Shown in pieces: positions 43,328 to 52,467 of a stretch of DNA of 64,000 bases. Under the pieces are notes generated by a model. The model saw only the letters and a program-made list of their open reading frames with translations, had not been told where the DNA came from and ran no database searches. Origin of the DNA: Mesobacillus selenatarsenatis SF-1 (lineage in GTDB: Bacteria > Bacillota > Bacilli > Bacillales > Cytobacillaceae); the NCBI RefSeq assembly GCF_000813125.1, contig NZ_BASE01000072.1, forward strand, positions 1-64,000, in the 5' to 3' direction. Every line of letters starts with the position of its first letter. Within the stretch, counting starts at the first letter, position 1. The position numbers and the translations under genes were made by a program.

Positions 43328-44068
43328 ATGTCTTTATTGGAGATTAACCAGGTAACCGGTGGATATACAAGGAATCCGGTATTGAAAAATGTGAGTTTCA
43401 CTGTCAATAAAAATGAAATCGTTGGATTGATTGGCCTGAACGGTGCCGGAAAAAGTACGACAATCAAGCATGTAATCGGCTTGATGGAGCCTCATCAGGG
43501 TGATATTAAAATTAACGGCAGAACCTTTTTAGAAGGCAAGGAGGAGTACAGGAAGCAGTTCACCTTTGTGCCTGAAACCCCAATCCTTTATGATGAATTG
43601 ACGCTTGAGGAGCATCTGCGGCTGACAGCAATGGCCTATGGTCTTGCGGAAAAAGAATATGAACACCGAATAGAGGCTTTATTGAAGGAATTCAGGATGA
43701 GCAAAAGGCTGAAATGGTTTCCTGCCCATTTTTCAAAAGGGATGAAGCAAAAGGTTATGATCATGTGTGCATTCCTGGTACAACCTTCACTTTATATCGT
43801 CGATGAACCATTTGTCGGTCTTGACCCACTTGGGATTCAATCTTTGTTGGATTTGATGGACAAGATGAAGGAAAATGGAGCTGGCATATTGATGTCGACG
43901 CATATTCTTGCAACGGCCGAACGTTATTGCGATCGTTTTGTCATTCTCCATAATGGAGAGGTCAGGGCGCATGGAACGCTTGAAGAGTTGAGGGACCAAT
44001 TCCAAATGCCTGGCGCAACACTGGATGACCTGTATATCCAACTGACAAAGGAAGAAGACTATGTTTAA
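43328..44068 (+). CDS. ecsA: ABC transporter ATP-binding protein EcsA
   Basis: A 246-residue ATPase: Walker A GLNGAGKSTTIK, signature FSKGMKQKV and Walker B LYIVDEPFVGLD. EcsA works with the membrane protein EcsB; in B. subtilis the pair affects secretion, competence and regulated intramembrane proteolysis. I chose ATG 43328 after GAAGGGCG over the TTG at 43322. The 3' end overlaps ecsB by eight bases. The transport substrate is not known. Confidence 0.93.
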   Translation: MSLLEINQVTGGYTRNPVLKNVSFTVNKNEIVGLIGLNGAGKSTTIKHVIGLMEPHQGDIKINGRTFLEGKEEYRKQFTFVPETPILYDELTLEEHLRLTAMAYGLAEKEYEHRIEALLKEFRMSKRLKWFPAHFSKGMKQKVMIMCAFLVQPSLYIVDEPFVGLDPLGIQSLLDLMDKMKENGAGILMSTHILATAERYCDRFVILHNGEVRAHGTLEELRDQFQMPGATLDDLYIQLTKEEDYV

Positions 44069-45272
44069 TCCGCAGCACTTATGGAAGGAGCGTTTCGGTA
44101 CTTTTTCCAAGGAAACCGGAAGCTACCTGCGATACATCTTTAATGGCCATTTAGTGATTGTCGTCCTATTTTTATTGGGAACAGCGGCTTTTTACTATCA
44201 AGAGTGGATTGAAACACTGCAGCCGGACTTCCCGGCAGCGTGGATCATCGCCTTGGTTCTCGCTGTCGTGCTTACATATAGTCCAATTCAGACATTTTTG
44301 ACCGAGGCGGATAAAATATTCTTATTGCCCCTTGAAACCAGATTGGATGACTATTTCCGGAAATCGATCACATTCAGCCTGAGCCTGCAGTCCTATTTAT
44401 TGCTGCTCCTACTAGCAGTGCTAATGCCGCTTCATGTAAAAATACATGGTGCCGATTTCAAATCGTTTTTCATCCTTTTAATCGCACTCATCCTGATAAA
44501 ATGGATCAATATATTGATACGCTGGAATGTACAGTATTTTATCGAGAAGAACGTAAAATTGACGGATAGCATCATTCGTTTTTGTATTAATGTCGTTCTT
44601 TTGTATTTTATCTTTTCAGGAGCGCAGCTATTTTTTGCAGCCGTTCCAGCTGCTGTCTTAATCATGCTGTATTTTTACTATAAAAAGCAGACAAAGGATA
44701 AAGGCTTGAAGTGGGAGCAGTTGATCGAGGACGAAGAACGGCGGATGAATGCCTTTTACCGTGTGGCCAATATGTTTACGGATGTTCCAAAGCTGCGAGA
44801 CCGCACGAAAAGAAGAAAATGGCTTGATTGGCTCGTTAACATCATTCCATACAAGCAGGACCTGGCCTTCAGCCATCTTTACTTAAGGACCTTCGCAAGA
44901 TCCGGGGATTATTTCGGCTTGCTTGTCCGCCTAACATTGATAGGAGGAGCAGCGCTTTATTTCCTATCATATGGGCCAGGACAAATTTTGTTTGCTTTGC
45001 TTTTCATGTATTTGACAGGGTTTCAGCTTTTGCCTTTATGGAATCATCACCAAAACAAGCTATGGGTCGGTCTGTATCCTGTACCAGAGAATTCAAGAAA
45101 AAAATCCTTTACGAGCCTGTTGCTGGGAATCATGATTTTTCAGGCAGCTGTCTTTGCAGGGACAGTTTTCATTAAAGGGGAACTGATATTAGGAGCGATT
45201 GTATTAGCTTCTGGAATCGCATTTTCACTGTTCTTTGTCTATTTTTACAGTCAGAGCAAGCTTAAATCCTAA
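44061..45272 (+). CDS. ecsB: ABC transporter permease EcsB
   Basis: A 403-residue membrane protein with about eight hydrophobic segments, grouped as pairs near the N-terminus (HLVIVVLFLLGTAAFYY, AAWIIALVLAVVLTY) and the C-terminus (LLLGIMIFQAAVFAGTVF). A long charged cytoplasmic region in the middle includes DRTKRRKWLDWLVNIIPYKQD. It matches EcsB in length and position. Translation is coupled to ecsA through the overlap. Confidence 0.92.
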   Translation: MFNPQHLWKERFGTFSKETGSYLRYIFNGHLVIVVLFLLGTAAFYYQEWIETLQPDFPAAWIIALVLAVVLTYSPIQTFLTEADKIFLLPLETRLDDYFRKSITFSLSLQSYLLLLLLAVLMPLHVKIHGADFKSFFILLIALILIKWINILIRWNVQYFIEKNVKLTDSIIRFCINVVLLYFIFSGAQLFFAAVPAAVLIMLYFYYKKQTKDKGLKWEQLIEDEERRMNAFYRVANMFTDVPKLRDRTKRRKWLDWLVNIIPYKQDLAFSHLYLRTFARSGDYFGLLVRLTLIGGAALYFLSYGPGQILFALLFMYLTGFQLLPLWNHHQNKLWVGLYPVPENSRKKSFTSLLLGIMIFQAAVFAGTVFIKGELILGAIVLASGIAFSLFFVYFYSQSKLKS

Positions 45273-45277
45273 TTTGG

Positions 45278-45327
45278 AAATCCTTTTCGTAATCGCTTTG
45301 AGCTTTTATGAAAAGGATTTTTTTTGA
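45278..45327 (+). terminator. Terminator after ecsB
   Basis: AAATCCTTTTC and GAAAAGGATTT arms enclose a 24-base loop and are followed by a long T-run. It separates ecsAB from ecsC. Confidence 0.85.
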
Positions 45328-45374
45328 ATCGTTTTTGTGTTTGAGACGTAATAGTAAAAACAAGGGGTGAAAGC

Positions 45375-46097
45375 ATGAATGAATATGAATTGAAGGCTTA
45401 TGAAGAGGTTCTCGCCTGGAAGCGGAAGCTGAATAAACGTTCCAGCATTTTGGCGCGTGCTTCAAAGAAGGCGCAGACGAAAGTGAATCAATTGATTCCA
45501 GACAGAGTCCATCAATTCTTGACGGAAAGTATTAAGAACATGGTCAAGGCAACTTTGGCTGGATCAAATTACATGACGAAAAAGCAACAGGGAACAGGGC
45601 TTACACTTGCTGAGAAAGACCAGGAGCTTCATAAAAAGCTGTCTGCATACAAGAGGACGGCGGCTGTCGAAGGGGCAGGAACTGGAGCCGGGGGCATACT
45701 GCTCGGAATGGCGGATTTTCCATTGCTTTTATCGATAAAAATGAAATTTCTTTTCGAGGCTGCATCAGTCTATGGTTATGACCCTTCAAGATATGAAGAA
45801 AGGCTTTTTATCCTTTATGTTTTCCAGCTGGCTTTTTCAAGTGATGACCATCGAAAGCAGACGCTGGACTTGATTGAGAACTGGGAAGCAAGAAAAGCTG
45901 AATTGTCGGAGCTGGATTGGCAGCAATTTCAGCAGGAATACAGAGACTATATCGACTTTGCCAAAATGCTGCAGCTAATGCCCGGGATTGGAGCTGTTGT
46001 AGGAGCTTACGCAAATTACAATCTGCTCGACCAGTTAGGTGAAACAGCGATGAATGCCTATAGGATAAGGATCCTGAAAACACCTCCGCAACTATAA
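45375..46097 (+). CDS. ecsC: EcsC family protein
   Basis: A 240-residue soluble or peripheral protein of the EcsC family. It shows the basic N-terminus (KAYEEVLAWKRKLNKRSS), the Gly-rich central region (AAVEGAGTGAGGILLGMADFPLLLSIKMK) and the C-terminal PGIGAVVGAYANYNLLDQLG. The function is unknown. In this genome a terminator lies between ecsB and ecsC, so ecsC may have its own promoter. GGGGTGA precedes the ATG. Confidence 0.92.
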   Translation: MNEYELKAYEEVLAWKRKLNKRSSILARASKKAQTKVNQLIPDRVHQFLTESIKNMVKATLAGSNYMTKKQQGTGLTLAEKDQELHKKLSAYKRTAAVEGAGTGAGGILLGMADFPLLLSIKMKFLFEAASVYGYDPSRYEERLFILYVFQLAFSSDDHRKQTLDLIENWEARKAELSELDWQQFQQEYRDYIDFAKMLQLMPGIGAVVGAYANYNLLDQLGETAMNAYRIRILKTPPQL

Positions 46098-46117
46098 GAT
46101 GCGGAGGTGTTTTGCAA
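46080..46117. terminator. Bidirectional terminator between ecsC and yhaA
   Basis: AACACCTCCGCA pairs with TGCGGAGGTGTT around ACTATAAGA, followed by T residues; A residues on the other side allow action in both directions. It overlaps the last codons of ecsC. Confidence 0.88.
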
Positions 46118-46125
46118 TGCGGTTT

Positions 46126-47334
46126 TTATGCTAATGTCTCACTTTTTTCGTGTTTGGTTTGTTCCTTTATTTGATAGTTCAGTGCGGCTGCGCAAAGAGT
46201 TTTTGCGGCTATGACCATCGCTTTTTCGTCAAAATCGAATCTAGGGTGATGGTGTGGATACGAACCTTCTGTTTCTGGCTTCGCACCGGTGAAAAAGAAG
46301 GTTCCTTTTACATGCTGGAGGTAGTAGGAAAAGTCCTCGCCACCCATTTGGAGATCACCTTCTTCAATCTTTGTCACTTCTGGTACTTTTGTAGCGCAGT
46401 CGATCAGGAATTCAGTTTCTGCTGCATGGTTGACGACGGCAGGATAGCCTTTTTCATACTGGTAATCATATGTGCAGTCTGTTGCCAGGCAGGTGCCATT
46501 GACTACTTTTTCGATTTCCGCTGCGATGAAATCACGGGTTGATTCGTTGAATGTCCTGACTGTGCCAATCAGCTTTGCTTTATCGGCAATTACATTAAAG
46601 GCATTTTCTGCTACGAATGAACCGACGGTCACAACGGCGGAATCGACAGGATCAACACGTCTGCTGACAATTTGCTGTAAGGTTGAAACCAGCTGTGCTC
46701 CAGCAACAATAGCGTCCTTTGTTTTATGCGGCTGGGCCCCGTGTCCGCCCTTTCCCTGGATTGCTATTTCAAATCGGTCAGCTGCTGCCATGATTGGTCC
46801 AATCCGGTATTGGATTGTTCCTGTCGTCTCAGTTGCCCACAGATGGGTACCGAAAATCACATCCACTCCTTCAAGACAGCCATCTTCAATCATCGAAATC
46901 GCCCCGCCTGGAGCGTACTCCTCAGCATGCTGGTGGATCATCACATACGTTCCCTGCAAAGTTTCCCTTGCTTCATATAGTACCTTTGCAAGCACTAATA
47001 ATGTCGCTGTGTGTCCATCATGGCCGCAGGCATGCATCACACCTGGAACTAATGATTTGTATGGTACATCTTTCTCGTCCTGTATCGGCAAGGCGTCAAA
47101 ATCAGCTCTAAGTGCGACCGTTTTTCCTGGCTTTGCACCATGGATTTTTGCAACCACTCCGTTGCCGCCCACATTGGCGCGGAACTCAACTCCGAGTTTT
47201 TCATAATACGATTGAATATATTGTGCTGTGTTCACTTCCTGGAAAGACAATTCAGGATGTTGGTGCATATAACGGCGGATTTCCTCCATTTCCGGATAAA
47301 GGTTTTCGATCTTTTTAAAAAGCTGATCCTGCAA
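46126..47334 (-). CDS. yhaA: M20-family amidohydrolase YhaA
   Basis: A 402-residue metallopeptidase-like amidohydrolase of the M20D group. Metal and catalytic motifs are visible: RRYMHQHPELSFQE, MHACGHDGHTATLL, HQHAEEYAPGGA, a dimerisation domain with KGGHGAQPHKTKDA, and MGGEDFSYYLQ near the end. It removes acyl or amino-acid groups from N-acylated substrates. AAGGAG lies nine bases before TTG 47334, while ATG 47343 touches it, so TTG is likelier. It is on the strand of the next permease, which may supply the substrate. Confidence 0.87.
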   Translation of the reverse strand: MQDQLFKKIENLYPEMEEIRRYMHQHPELSFQEVNTAQYIQSYYEKLGVEFRANVGGNGVVAKIHGAKPGKTVALRADFDALPIQDEKDVPYKSLVPGVMHACGHDGHTATLLVLAKVLYEARETLQGTYVMIHQHAEEYAPGGAISMIEDGCLEGVDVIFGTHLWATETTGTIQYRIGPIMAAADRFEIAIQGKGGHGAQPHKTKDAIVAGAQLVSTLQQIVSRRVDPVDSAVVTVGSFVAENAFNVIADKAKLIGTVRTFNESTRDFIAAEIEKVVNGTCLATDCTYDYQYEKGYPAVVNHAAETEFLIDCATKVPEVTKIEEGDLQMGGEDFSYYLQHVKGTFFFTGAKPETEGSYPHHHPRFDFDEKAMVIAAKTLCAAALNYQIKEQTKHEKSETLA

Positions 47335-47426
47335 TTGGTTCATCTCCTTATGTAAAATAGTTTGATAATTTAAATAATTATAGCACATAAATAGAATAAA
47401 AACCTTTTAGAACGATAGCAAAAGAA

Positions 47427-47468
47427 GCTCCCATAAAGGAAGCTTCGTATATAAATGGAGCCTTGTAA
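47427..47468 (-). terminator. Terminator after the permease gene
   Basis: On the minus strand GAAGCTTCC and GGGAGCTTC form a stem around TTTAT, followed by TTTTG, just past the permease stop. Confidence 0.7.
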
Positions 47469-47482
47469 TGGCATCCAGTATT

Positions 47483-48874
47483 TTAAATCAGGAACATTGC
47501 CACAATCGTGGTGACTATCAGGCCAATTGTAACCGGAAGCAGATTTCTTCTTGCTAGTTCGAACGGATCCACTCCGCAAATTGCAGCTGCGGGAATCAAT
47601 GCCCATGGAACAAGGGTGCCGCCGCCGACCCATATGGCAGCAATTTGACCAAGAGCGGTCAGAGTAGCGGCTCCTGCACCTATGGCAGTTGAGAAAATCG
47701 CTGCTACCGAGCCTGCAAGCGAAATTCCGGAAAAGCCAGATCCATCGAGGCCCGTAATTGCCCCGACAGCAGTGAGGGTCACGGCTCCAACTTCAGCACT
47801 GAGTGGCACGACAGAAGCCAGCGCCACGCCGAGGTCATTTACGATGCCCTGAGAAGTTTTTGGCAGGAATTCGCCGATTATTTTTGTGAAGCCTGAATCT
47901 CCTAGGTAGAAGAATGCTGCGATCGGAATGACTGCACCAAAAACCTTAAAGCCGAACTGAAATCCTTCGATCAGATAGCTAGTCGTTTTTTCAAGACCTT
48001 TGTTCTTATGTGCTGCGAGTGAAATGAGAAGAAGAATGAAAATCGAAGTCCCGCCAACGAGCGCAGTTGCGTCGCCACCCTGCAAGTCAAGAATGGACAT
48101 TGCCGCGACATCAGCAGCAAATAAAACCGGTATCAAGATGGCGAAAAATTTCTTGGCATCGGCCGATAGCAAGCTGGGATCACTATTATGATCCATTTCA
48201 ATTTCAAGTGCGCCGCCACCTTTTAGTGTCCCGTTTTTCATATCTCTTTTTAATAGATAAAAAGCGGTGACCGTAGTAACTACACCCATCACAATGACCA
48301 GCGGGATACTAGCCTGCACAACCGAACTGACAGGAATGCCTGCTGCATCAGCCGTAAGCTTTGGAGCAGCCTGGATGACAAAGTCACCGGACAGCGCGAT
48401 TCCGTGCCCAAAGAGGTTCATTGCGACAGCTACCCCTAACGCAGGCAGTCCGACTCTGACAGCAACCGGTAAAAGAACTGCGCCCATCAAGGCTACAGCC
48501 GGGGAAGGCCAGAAGAACCAGGATATGACCATCATGACAATACCAATCGTCCAATAAGCCAGCGCCGGTGTTTTGATCAACTTTGCAAACGGGGATATCA
48601 TCGCATCATTGATTCCGGTCACTGTAAGTGTCCTGCTCATCGCTACGATAATCGAAATAACAAGAATAGTAGGCAAAAGCTCGGTAATCGCATATATGAA
48701 GCTATTGAATATACTGCTGACCGATCCACTCAGGGATCCCGTTGCGACGATTGCCAGTATAAAGATACCGGTAATTGAGATAAGGGTTGTGTCTCTTTTC
48801 ATGACCATGAAACCGATAATCAGGAAAATGAATAAAACATATATCCAATGAAGTGCCGTTAATTCTATGACCAT
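47483..48874 (-). CDS. Polytopic permease, probably organic-anion type
   Basis: A 463-residue membrane protein with about 12 hydrophobic segments. Re-entrant-like motifs (FWPSPAVALMGAVLLPVAVRVGLP and the symmetric GGTLVPWALIPAAAICGV) suggest the ion-transporter superfamily that includes GntP and citrate carriers. The second half repeats the pattern of the first. The gene is directly upstream of the M20 amidohydrolase on the same strand, so it may import an N-acyl or peptide-like substrate, but a terminator separates the two. The exact family is uncertain. Confidence 0.65.
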   Translation of the reverse strand: MVIELTALHWIYVLFIFLIIGFMVMKRDTTLISITGIFILAIVATGSLSGSVSSIFNSFIYAITELLPTILVISIIVAMSRTLTVTGINDAMISPFAKLIKTPALAYWTIGIVMMVISWFFWPSPAVALMGAVLLPVAVRVGLPALGVAVAMNLFGHGIALSGDFVIQAAPKLTADAAGIPVSSVVQASIPLVIVMGVVTTVTAFYLLKRDMKNGTLKGGGALEIEMDHNSDPSLLSADAKKFFAILIPVLFAADVAAMSILDLQGGDATALVGGTSIFILLLISLAAHKNKGLEKTTSYLIEGFQFGFKVFGAVIPIAAFFYLGDSGFTKIIGEFLPKTSQGIVNDLGVALASVVPLSAEVGAVTLTAVGAITGLDGSGFSGISLAGSVAAIFSTAIGAGAATLTALGQIAAIWVGGGTLVPWALIPAAAICGVDPFELARRNLLPVTIGLIVTTIVAMFLI

Positions 48875-49165
48875 GGAATAATCCTCCTTTCTAAATGACT
48901 TGTTGTGTACCTTCCGTTATATAGGCAAATTTCCTAATTGAGTACTACAGGATATGATGGCAGCGGAAAGGTGTGAGCGGTATCGGAGAATTTTTTCTCG
49001 GTCTCGAGACGGAGGGGAACAGCTTCTCCAGAGGGGAGAAAAATGCCGAGCCGTATTATAATATGAAACTATATTTTAATAACCAGCATGTTTAACCTTA
49101 AAAAAGGGATTTTCCCACCAGGAAAAGAATTAGTGATTATGATAGGAAGAAAGAAGGGGGAACTT

Positions 49166-49933
49166 TTGCGTACACGGTCGATGAATCAGATAGCTGCGGC
49201 TGTCATACTATCAGGCTTGGGAGTTATTCTTCTGTTAGTTAATTTAGGTGTCATTTCCTTGGAAATAAAAGAGCTTTTTGTCGTAACCTATCCTTTTTTT
49301 ATACTGATTTATGGTTTAGTAGTTTTATTGCAGAGAAAGCCCGGATGGGGTTCATTCATCGTTCTGTTTTCATCATTGCTGATCATGGACCGCTTTGGCC
49401 TGATTCCCTTTAAATTTCTTGATGTGTGGAAGCTTTGGCCACTATTGCTGATTCATTTTGGATTCGCGATGATGTTCAGGAATAAAAAAATAAAAGTTAT
49501 TTACCAAACGGATTTTCCATCAGCGAAGCAGATTGATAATATACCAGCTCCCGAAACTACATTGAAGAAGATACGAGGGGTGTCGATTGGCAAGGTAACA
49601 TTCAAAAAGCAAAACTGGGCAGTCGAACCAATGGATTTATACAATATGGTCGGTGAATATTTTATCGACTTCAGCAAAGGCTTCATTCCTGACAGGGAGA
49701 CTCCGATAAGGGTGCGAGGCTGGGTTGGTGAAGTGAAAATGCTCATTCCGGAGGATGTGCCTGTAAAGATCGATGCTGTCATAGGCGTCGGCGAGGTAAA
49801 ACTGTTCGATTATGCTCAGGAGCAAATAAAACACGTAATAGCATATAAATCGGATGATTATGATGATGCAGTAAGAAAGTTGAACATCACAATCGAATTG
49901 AAGATCGGTTCTGTCCGGATTGATCGGGTGTAG
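49166..49933 (+). CDS. liaF: LiaF-like membrane protein
   Basis: A 255-residue protein with about four N-terminal helices (IAAAVILSGLGVILLLVNLGVI onwards) and a C-terminal soluble DUF2154-type domain (GEYFIDFSKGFIPDRETPIRVRGWVGEVKMLIPEDVPVKI). In the Lia three-component system LiaF inhibits the kinase LiaS. The start is uncertain: TTG 49166 follows AAGAAGGGGG and begins right before the first helix, while ATG 49139 and 49088 lack a good RBS. It overlaps no gene and precedes liaS by 13 bases. Confidence 0.85.
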   Translation: MRTRSMNQIAAAVILSGLGVILLLVNLGVISLEIKELFVVTYPFFILIYGLVVLLQRKPGWGSFIVLFSSLLIMDRFGLIPFKFLDVWKLWPLLLIHFGFAMMFRNKKIKVIYQTDFPSAKQIDNIPAPETTLKKIRGVSIGKVTFKKQNWAVEPMDLYNMVGEYFIDFSKGFIPDRETPIRVRGWVGEVKMLIPEDVPVKIDAVIGVGEVKLFDYAQEQIKHVIAYKSDDYDDAVRKLNITIELKIGSVRIDRV

Positions 49934-49946
49934 GGGGAAGTAGCAA

Positions 49947-50981
49947 GTGACAAGTATCCGCTTATGGTTTATCCAAACGTTCTTGATGATGGCTTTCATA
50001 ACTTCTCTCATCTTCTTCATTGGCCTGCAAATTTTCTTATTCGTTGTGCCTGACAGCGGTCTTTCAACTGCTATGACATTCTGGTTTTGGCTGTATAGCT
50101 TTGTCATTATGGCAGCAGTCGGATTTTACTTCAGTTTACGAGGAAGCTACGTAATCAAAGGACGTCTTGGCGATATATTACTATTCATCGCTACTTTGCG
50201 CAGAGGTAAATTCACGGAAAGAATCCAAACGGATGAAAAAGATGAGATCGGACTTATTTCAGAGGAGCTCAATCAGTTATCTGAATACCTCCAGGACCAG
50301 GTTCATTCATTGCAGCGGCTTGCGGAAGAAAAAACGGAGCTATCAAAGACGGCAAAGTCCGCCGCAACCATGGAGGAAAGACAGAGGCTCGCCAGGGATC
50401 TGCATGACGTAGTGAGCCAGCAGCTATTCGCGCTCAGCATGATGTCATCTGCTTCACTAAGATGTTTCGACCAGGACCCAGAGAAGGCCAGGAAGCAGCT
50501 GGAGCAAATATCTGAGATAGCGGGCAAAGCACAGGGGGAAATGAGGGCTCTTCTTCTTCATCTAAGACCTGTCCAATTGAGTGGGGAGAGCTTGTGTGAA
50601 GGAATCATTAAACTAATCAGGGAACTGAAGCAAAAAACGAACCTGGCATTCGAAGCTAGCGTTGATGAAATCGAACATATTTCGCAGGCTGCAGAAGAGC
50701 ATATATTCCGGATTGTTCAGGAAGCACTATCAAATATCCTGCGCCATGCCGATGCGACCAAGGTGAAATTGGTGCTTGCAGAAGAGAATCGATATATTCA
50801 TCTGTATATAGGTGACGATGGTAAGGGCTTCGACATCCATGAAGAAAAGATGGCATCATACGGCCTTAAGACGATGAGGGAACGGTGCGAACAAATTGGC
50901 GGTACATATAATATTCGTTCAAAAGCAAACGAAGGAACATATATTGAAATACGGATACCGGCTTTGAGGAGGGAAGAGTAA
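49947..50981 (+). CDS. liaS: LiaS-like sensor histidine kinase
   Basis: A 344-residue kinase with two N-terminal helices enclosing a very short outer loop, the intramembrane-sensing type, followed by a HAMP domain. The HisKA_3 dimerisation motif is EERQRLARDLHDVVSQQLF with the phosphorylated His. The HATPase domain shows EALSNILRHADA and DDGKGFD. It phosphorylates LiaR in response to cell-wall stress. The start is GTG 49947, with GGGGGAAG upstream, and the stop overlaps the liaR start by one base. Confidence 0.92.
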   Translation: MTSIRLWFIQTFLMMAFITSLIFFIGLQIFLFVVPDSGLSTAMTFWFWLYSFVIMAAVGFYFSLRGSYVIKGRLGDILLFIATLRRGKFTERIQTDEKDEIGLISEELNQLSEYLQDQVHSLQRLAEEKTELSKTAKSAATMEERQRLARDLHDVVSQQLFALSMMSSASLRCFDQDPEKARKQLEQISEIAGKAQGEMRALLLHLRPVQLSGESLCEGIIKLIRELKQKTNLAFEASVDEIEHISQAAEEHIFRIVQEALSNILRHADATKVKLVLAEENRYIHLYIGDDGKGFDIHEEKMASYGLKTMRERCEQIGGTYNIRSKANEGTYIEIRIPALRREE

Positions 50982-51622
50982 TGGGGAAAATCAGGGTTGT
51001 CGTAGTTGATGATCATGAAATGGTCAGAAAAGGCATCATTTCCTATTTGGAGACTGAACCAGCAATCGAGATTGTCGGTGAGGCGGATGGTGGAAAAAAG
51101 GCAGTTTCACTTGTAAAGGAAACGAAACCGGATGTTGTCCTGATGGACTTGTTAATGGAGAATGGATCGGGGATTGATGCAACCAGGGAGATACTAAGTT
51201 TTTATCCAGAATGTAAAATCATCATTATCACTAGCTTTTATGACGATGAACAGGTTTTTCCGGCCATCGAGGCAGGAGCATTTAGCTATATGCTAAAAAC
51301 AGCGTCCGCAACTGAAGTCATCAAGGCGATTGAAAAAGCCTCAAGAGGGGAAACGGTCATTGAACCAAAAGTGGCCAATAGGATGATGAAAAGACTTAGG
51401 CCGCAGGAGCGTAAGCCACATGATGAACTGACAGAACGAGAGCTAGATGTCCTGAAATGTATTGGAGAAGGAATGACAAACCAGCAGATCAGTGAGGAGT
51501 TATTCATCGGTGTCAAAACGGTCAAAACCCATGTTTCGAACATTCTGGGTAAACTCGGTTTATCAGACAGGACGCAGGCAGCGGTTTATGCAAATCGAAA
51601 TGGTTTGATAAAAACTTCATAA
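50981..51622 (+). CDS. liaR: LiaR-like response regulator
   Basis: A 213-residue NarL/LuxR-type regulator. The receiver domain has the acidic pair (VVDDHEM), the phospho-Asp in DVVLMDLLMENGSG and the conserved Lys region (YMLKTAS). The C-terminal helix-turn-helix is ELTERELDVLKCIGEGMTNQQISEELFIGVKTVKTHVSNIL. It is coupled to liaS through TAATG. B. subtilis LiaR drives liaIH and its own operon; no liaIH lies here. Confidence 0.92.
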   Translation: MGKIRVVVVDDHEMVRKGIISYLETEPAIEIVGEADGGKKAVSLVKETKPDVVLMDLLMENGSGIDATREILSFYPECKIIIITSFYDDEQVFPAIEAGAFSYMLKTASATEVIKAIEKASRGETVIEPKVANRMMKRLRPQERKPHDELTERELDVLKCIGEGMTNQQISEELFIGVKTVKTHVSNILGKLGLSDRTQAAVYANRNGLIKTS

Positions 51623-51623
51623 A

Positions 51624-51655
51624 AATGGGAGGGTGCTATTTGCCCCTCCCATTTT
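51624..51655. terminator. Terminator between liaR and hmoB
   Basis: AAATGGGAGGG pairs perfectly with CCCTCCCATTT around TGCTATTTGC between convergent genes, with A and T runs on both sides. Confidence 0.9.
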
Positions 51656-52162
51656 CTATTTTTCTATATAGTATTTTGAAACATATGATGCGCTCTCAAA
51701 AATATTCGGTCGAGCACCGTCTATTCCTGCTTCTGTACCTCGTTTTTTGTGTGCATTCTCGTAAGCCTTCGATTTTTGCCAGTTTTCGAATGCCCCTTCA
51801 TTTTCCCAGATTGTCAAAATGATATATGTGTTGGAGCTTAAAGGACGAAGAACGCGGATTGCGATAAAACCTGGTTCATTCTCTATCAGCCTCGGTCTGT
51901 TCAAAAATCGGTCTTCAAATAGGGGCCTGCCTTCATCTGTTACTGGAATATTGTTGAGAACAGCGAACCCTTCATGGTCAAGTGAACCAGCGGAATCAAT
52001 GACTTCATATTTCCGTGGTGAACTGAACAATGTTTTCTTGCCTGTCTCATGGACAAGGAGCGACGACTCATTATTGTTCATCAGTATCATGTTTTCTCCT
52101 TGATGCTTTTCTTTCAACTTCATTAAAAAATCTGGAGTTCCTGACGTCATATATAGATTCAT
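51656..52162 (-). CDS. hmoB: Haem-degrading monooxygenase HmoB (YhgC)
   Basis: A 168-residue protein with a C-terminal antibiotic-biosynthesis-monooxygenase (ABM) domain. The motif FAVLNNIPV (Asn), TIWENEGAFENWQKS (Trp) and YENAHKKR (His) match the residues that hold haem in IsdG/HmoB-type enzymes. It opens haem to release iron. It lies opposite hemE, as yhgC lies by the hem genes in B. subtilis. GAGGTGAG precedes the ATG. Confidence 0.9.
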   Translation of the reverse strand: MNLYMTSGTPDFLMKLKEKHQGENMILMNNNESSLLVHETGKKTLFSSPRKYEVIDSAGSLDHEGFAVLNNIPVTDEGRPLFEDRFLNRPRLIENEPGFIAIRVLRPLSSNTYIILTIWENEGAFENWQKSKAYENAHKKRGTEAGIDGARPNIFESASYVSKYYIEK

Positions 52163-52310
52163 TTTCTCACCTCATTTTAAATAAAAATGCTTTGCTTCTA
52201 TTATACTAATTGTATCTTTCAAAACCCAAGCTATCATCTGTTTTCCCTTTTATTGAGTAAGTAAAAGCAAAATTCGTCAAATTTTCAACAATTTAAAGCG
52301 TTTGCTATGA

Positions 52311-52388
52311 AATCGGCTGATAAAAACGATATAGTGTATATAGTTTGTTTTTTTGGTATGAACTACGGACGCTATCGCGAAGCCGATT
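52311..52388. promoter_or_regulatory. hemE upstream region with distant inverted repeat
   Basis: AATCGGCT (52311-52318) and AGCCGATT (52381-52388) form an 8-bp inverted repeat flanking an AT-rich stretch that could hold the hem operon promoter. The 300-base gap from hmoB holds nothing else I can identify. The role is inferred. Confidence 0.35.
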
Positions 52389-52467
52389 CGGAAAATAGTT
52401 GTTTTTTATTTTATTCCTTTTATATTACAATGGAATACAGACATTATTGAAAGGTGGATTTCCCCTA

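Noticed and set aside
46472-47206. A 244-codon plus-strand ORF opposite yhaA
   Set aside because: It is antisense to a well-supported M20 amidohydrolase, has no RBS and has a composition typical of a shadow frame.
48875-49165. Possible LiaR box or leader before liaF
   Set aside because: Short inverted stretches around TCTCGAGA are visible, but none clearly matches a LiaR site.
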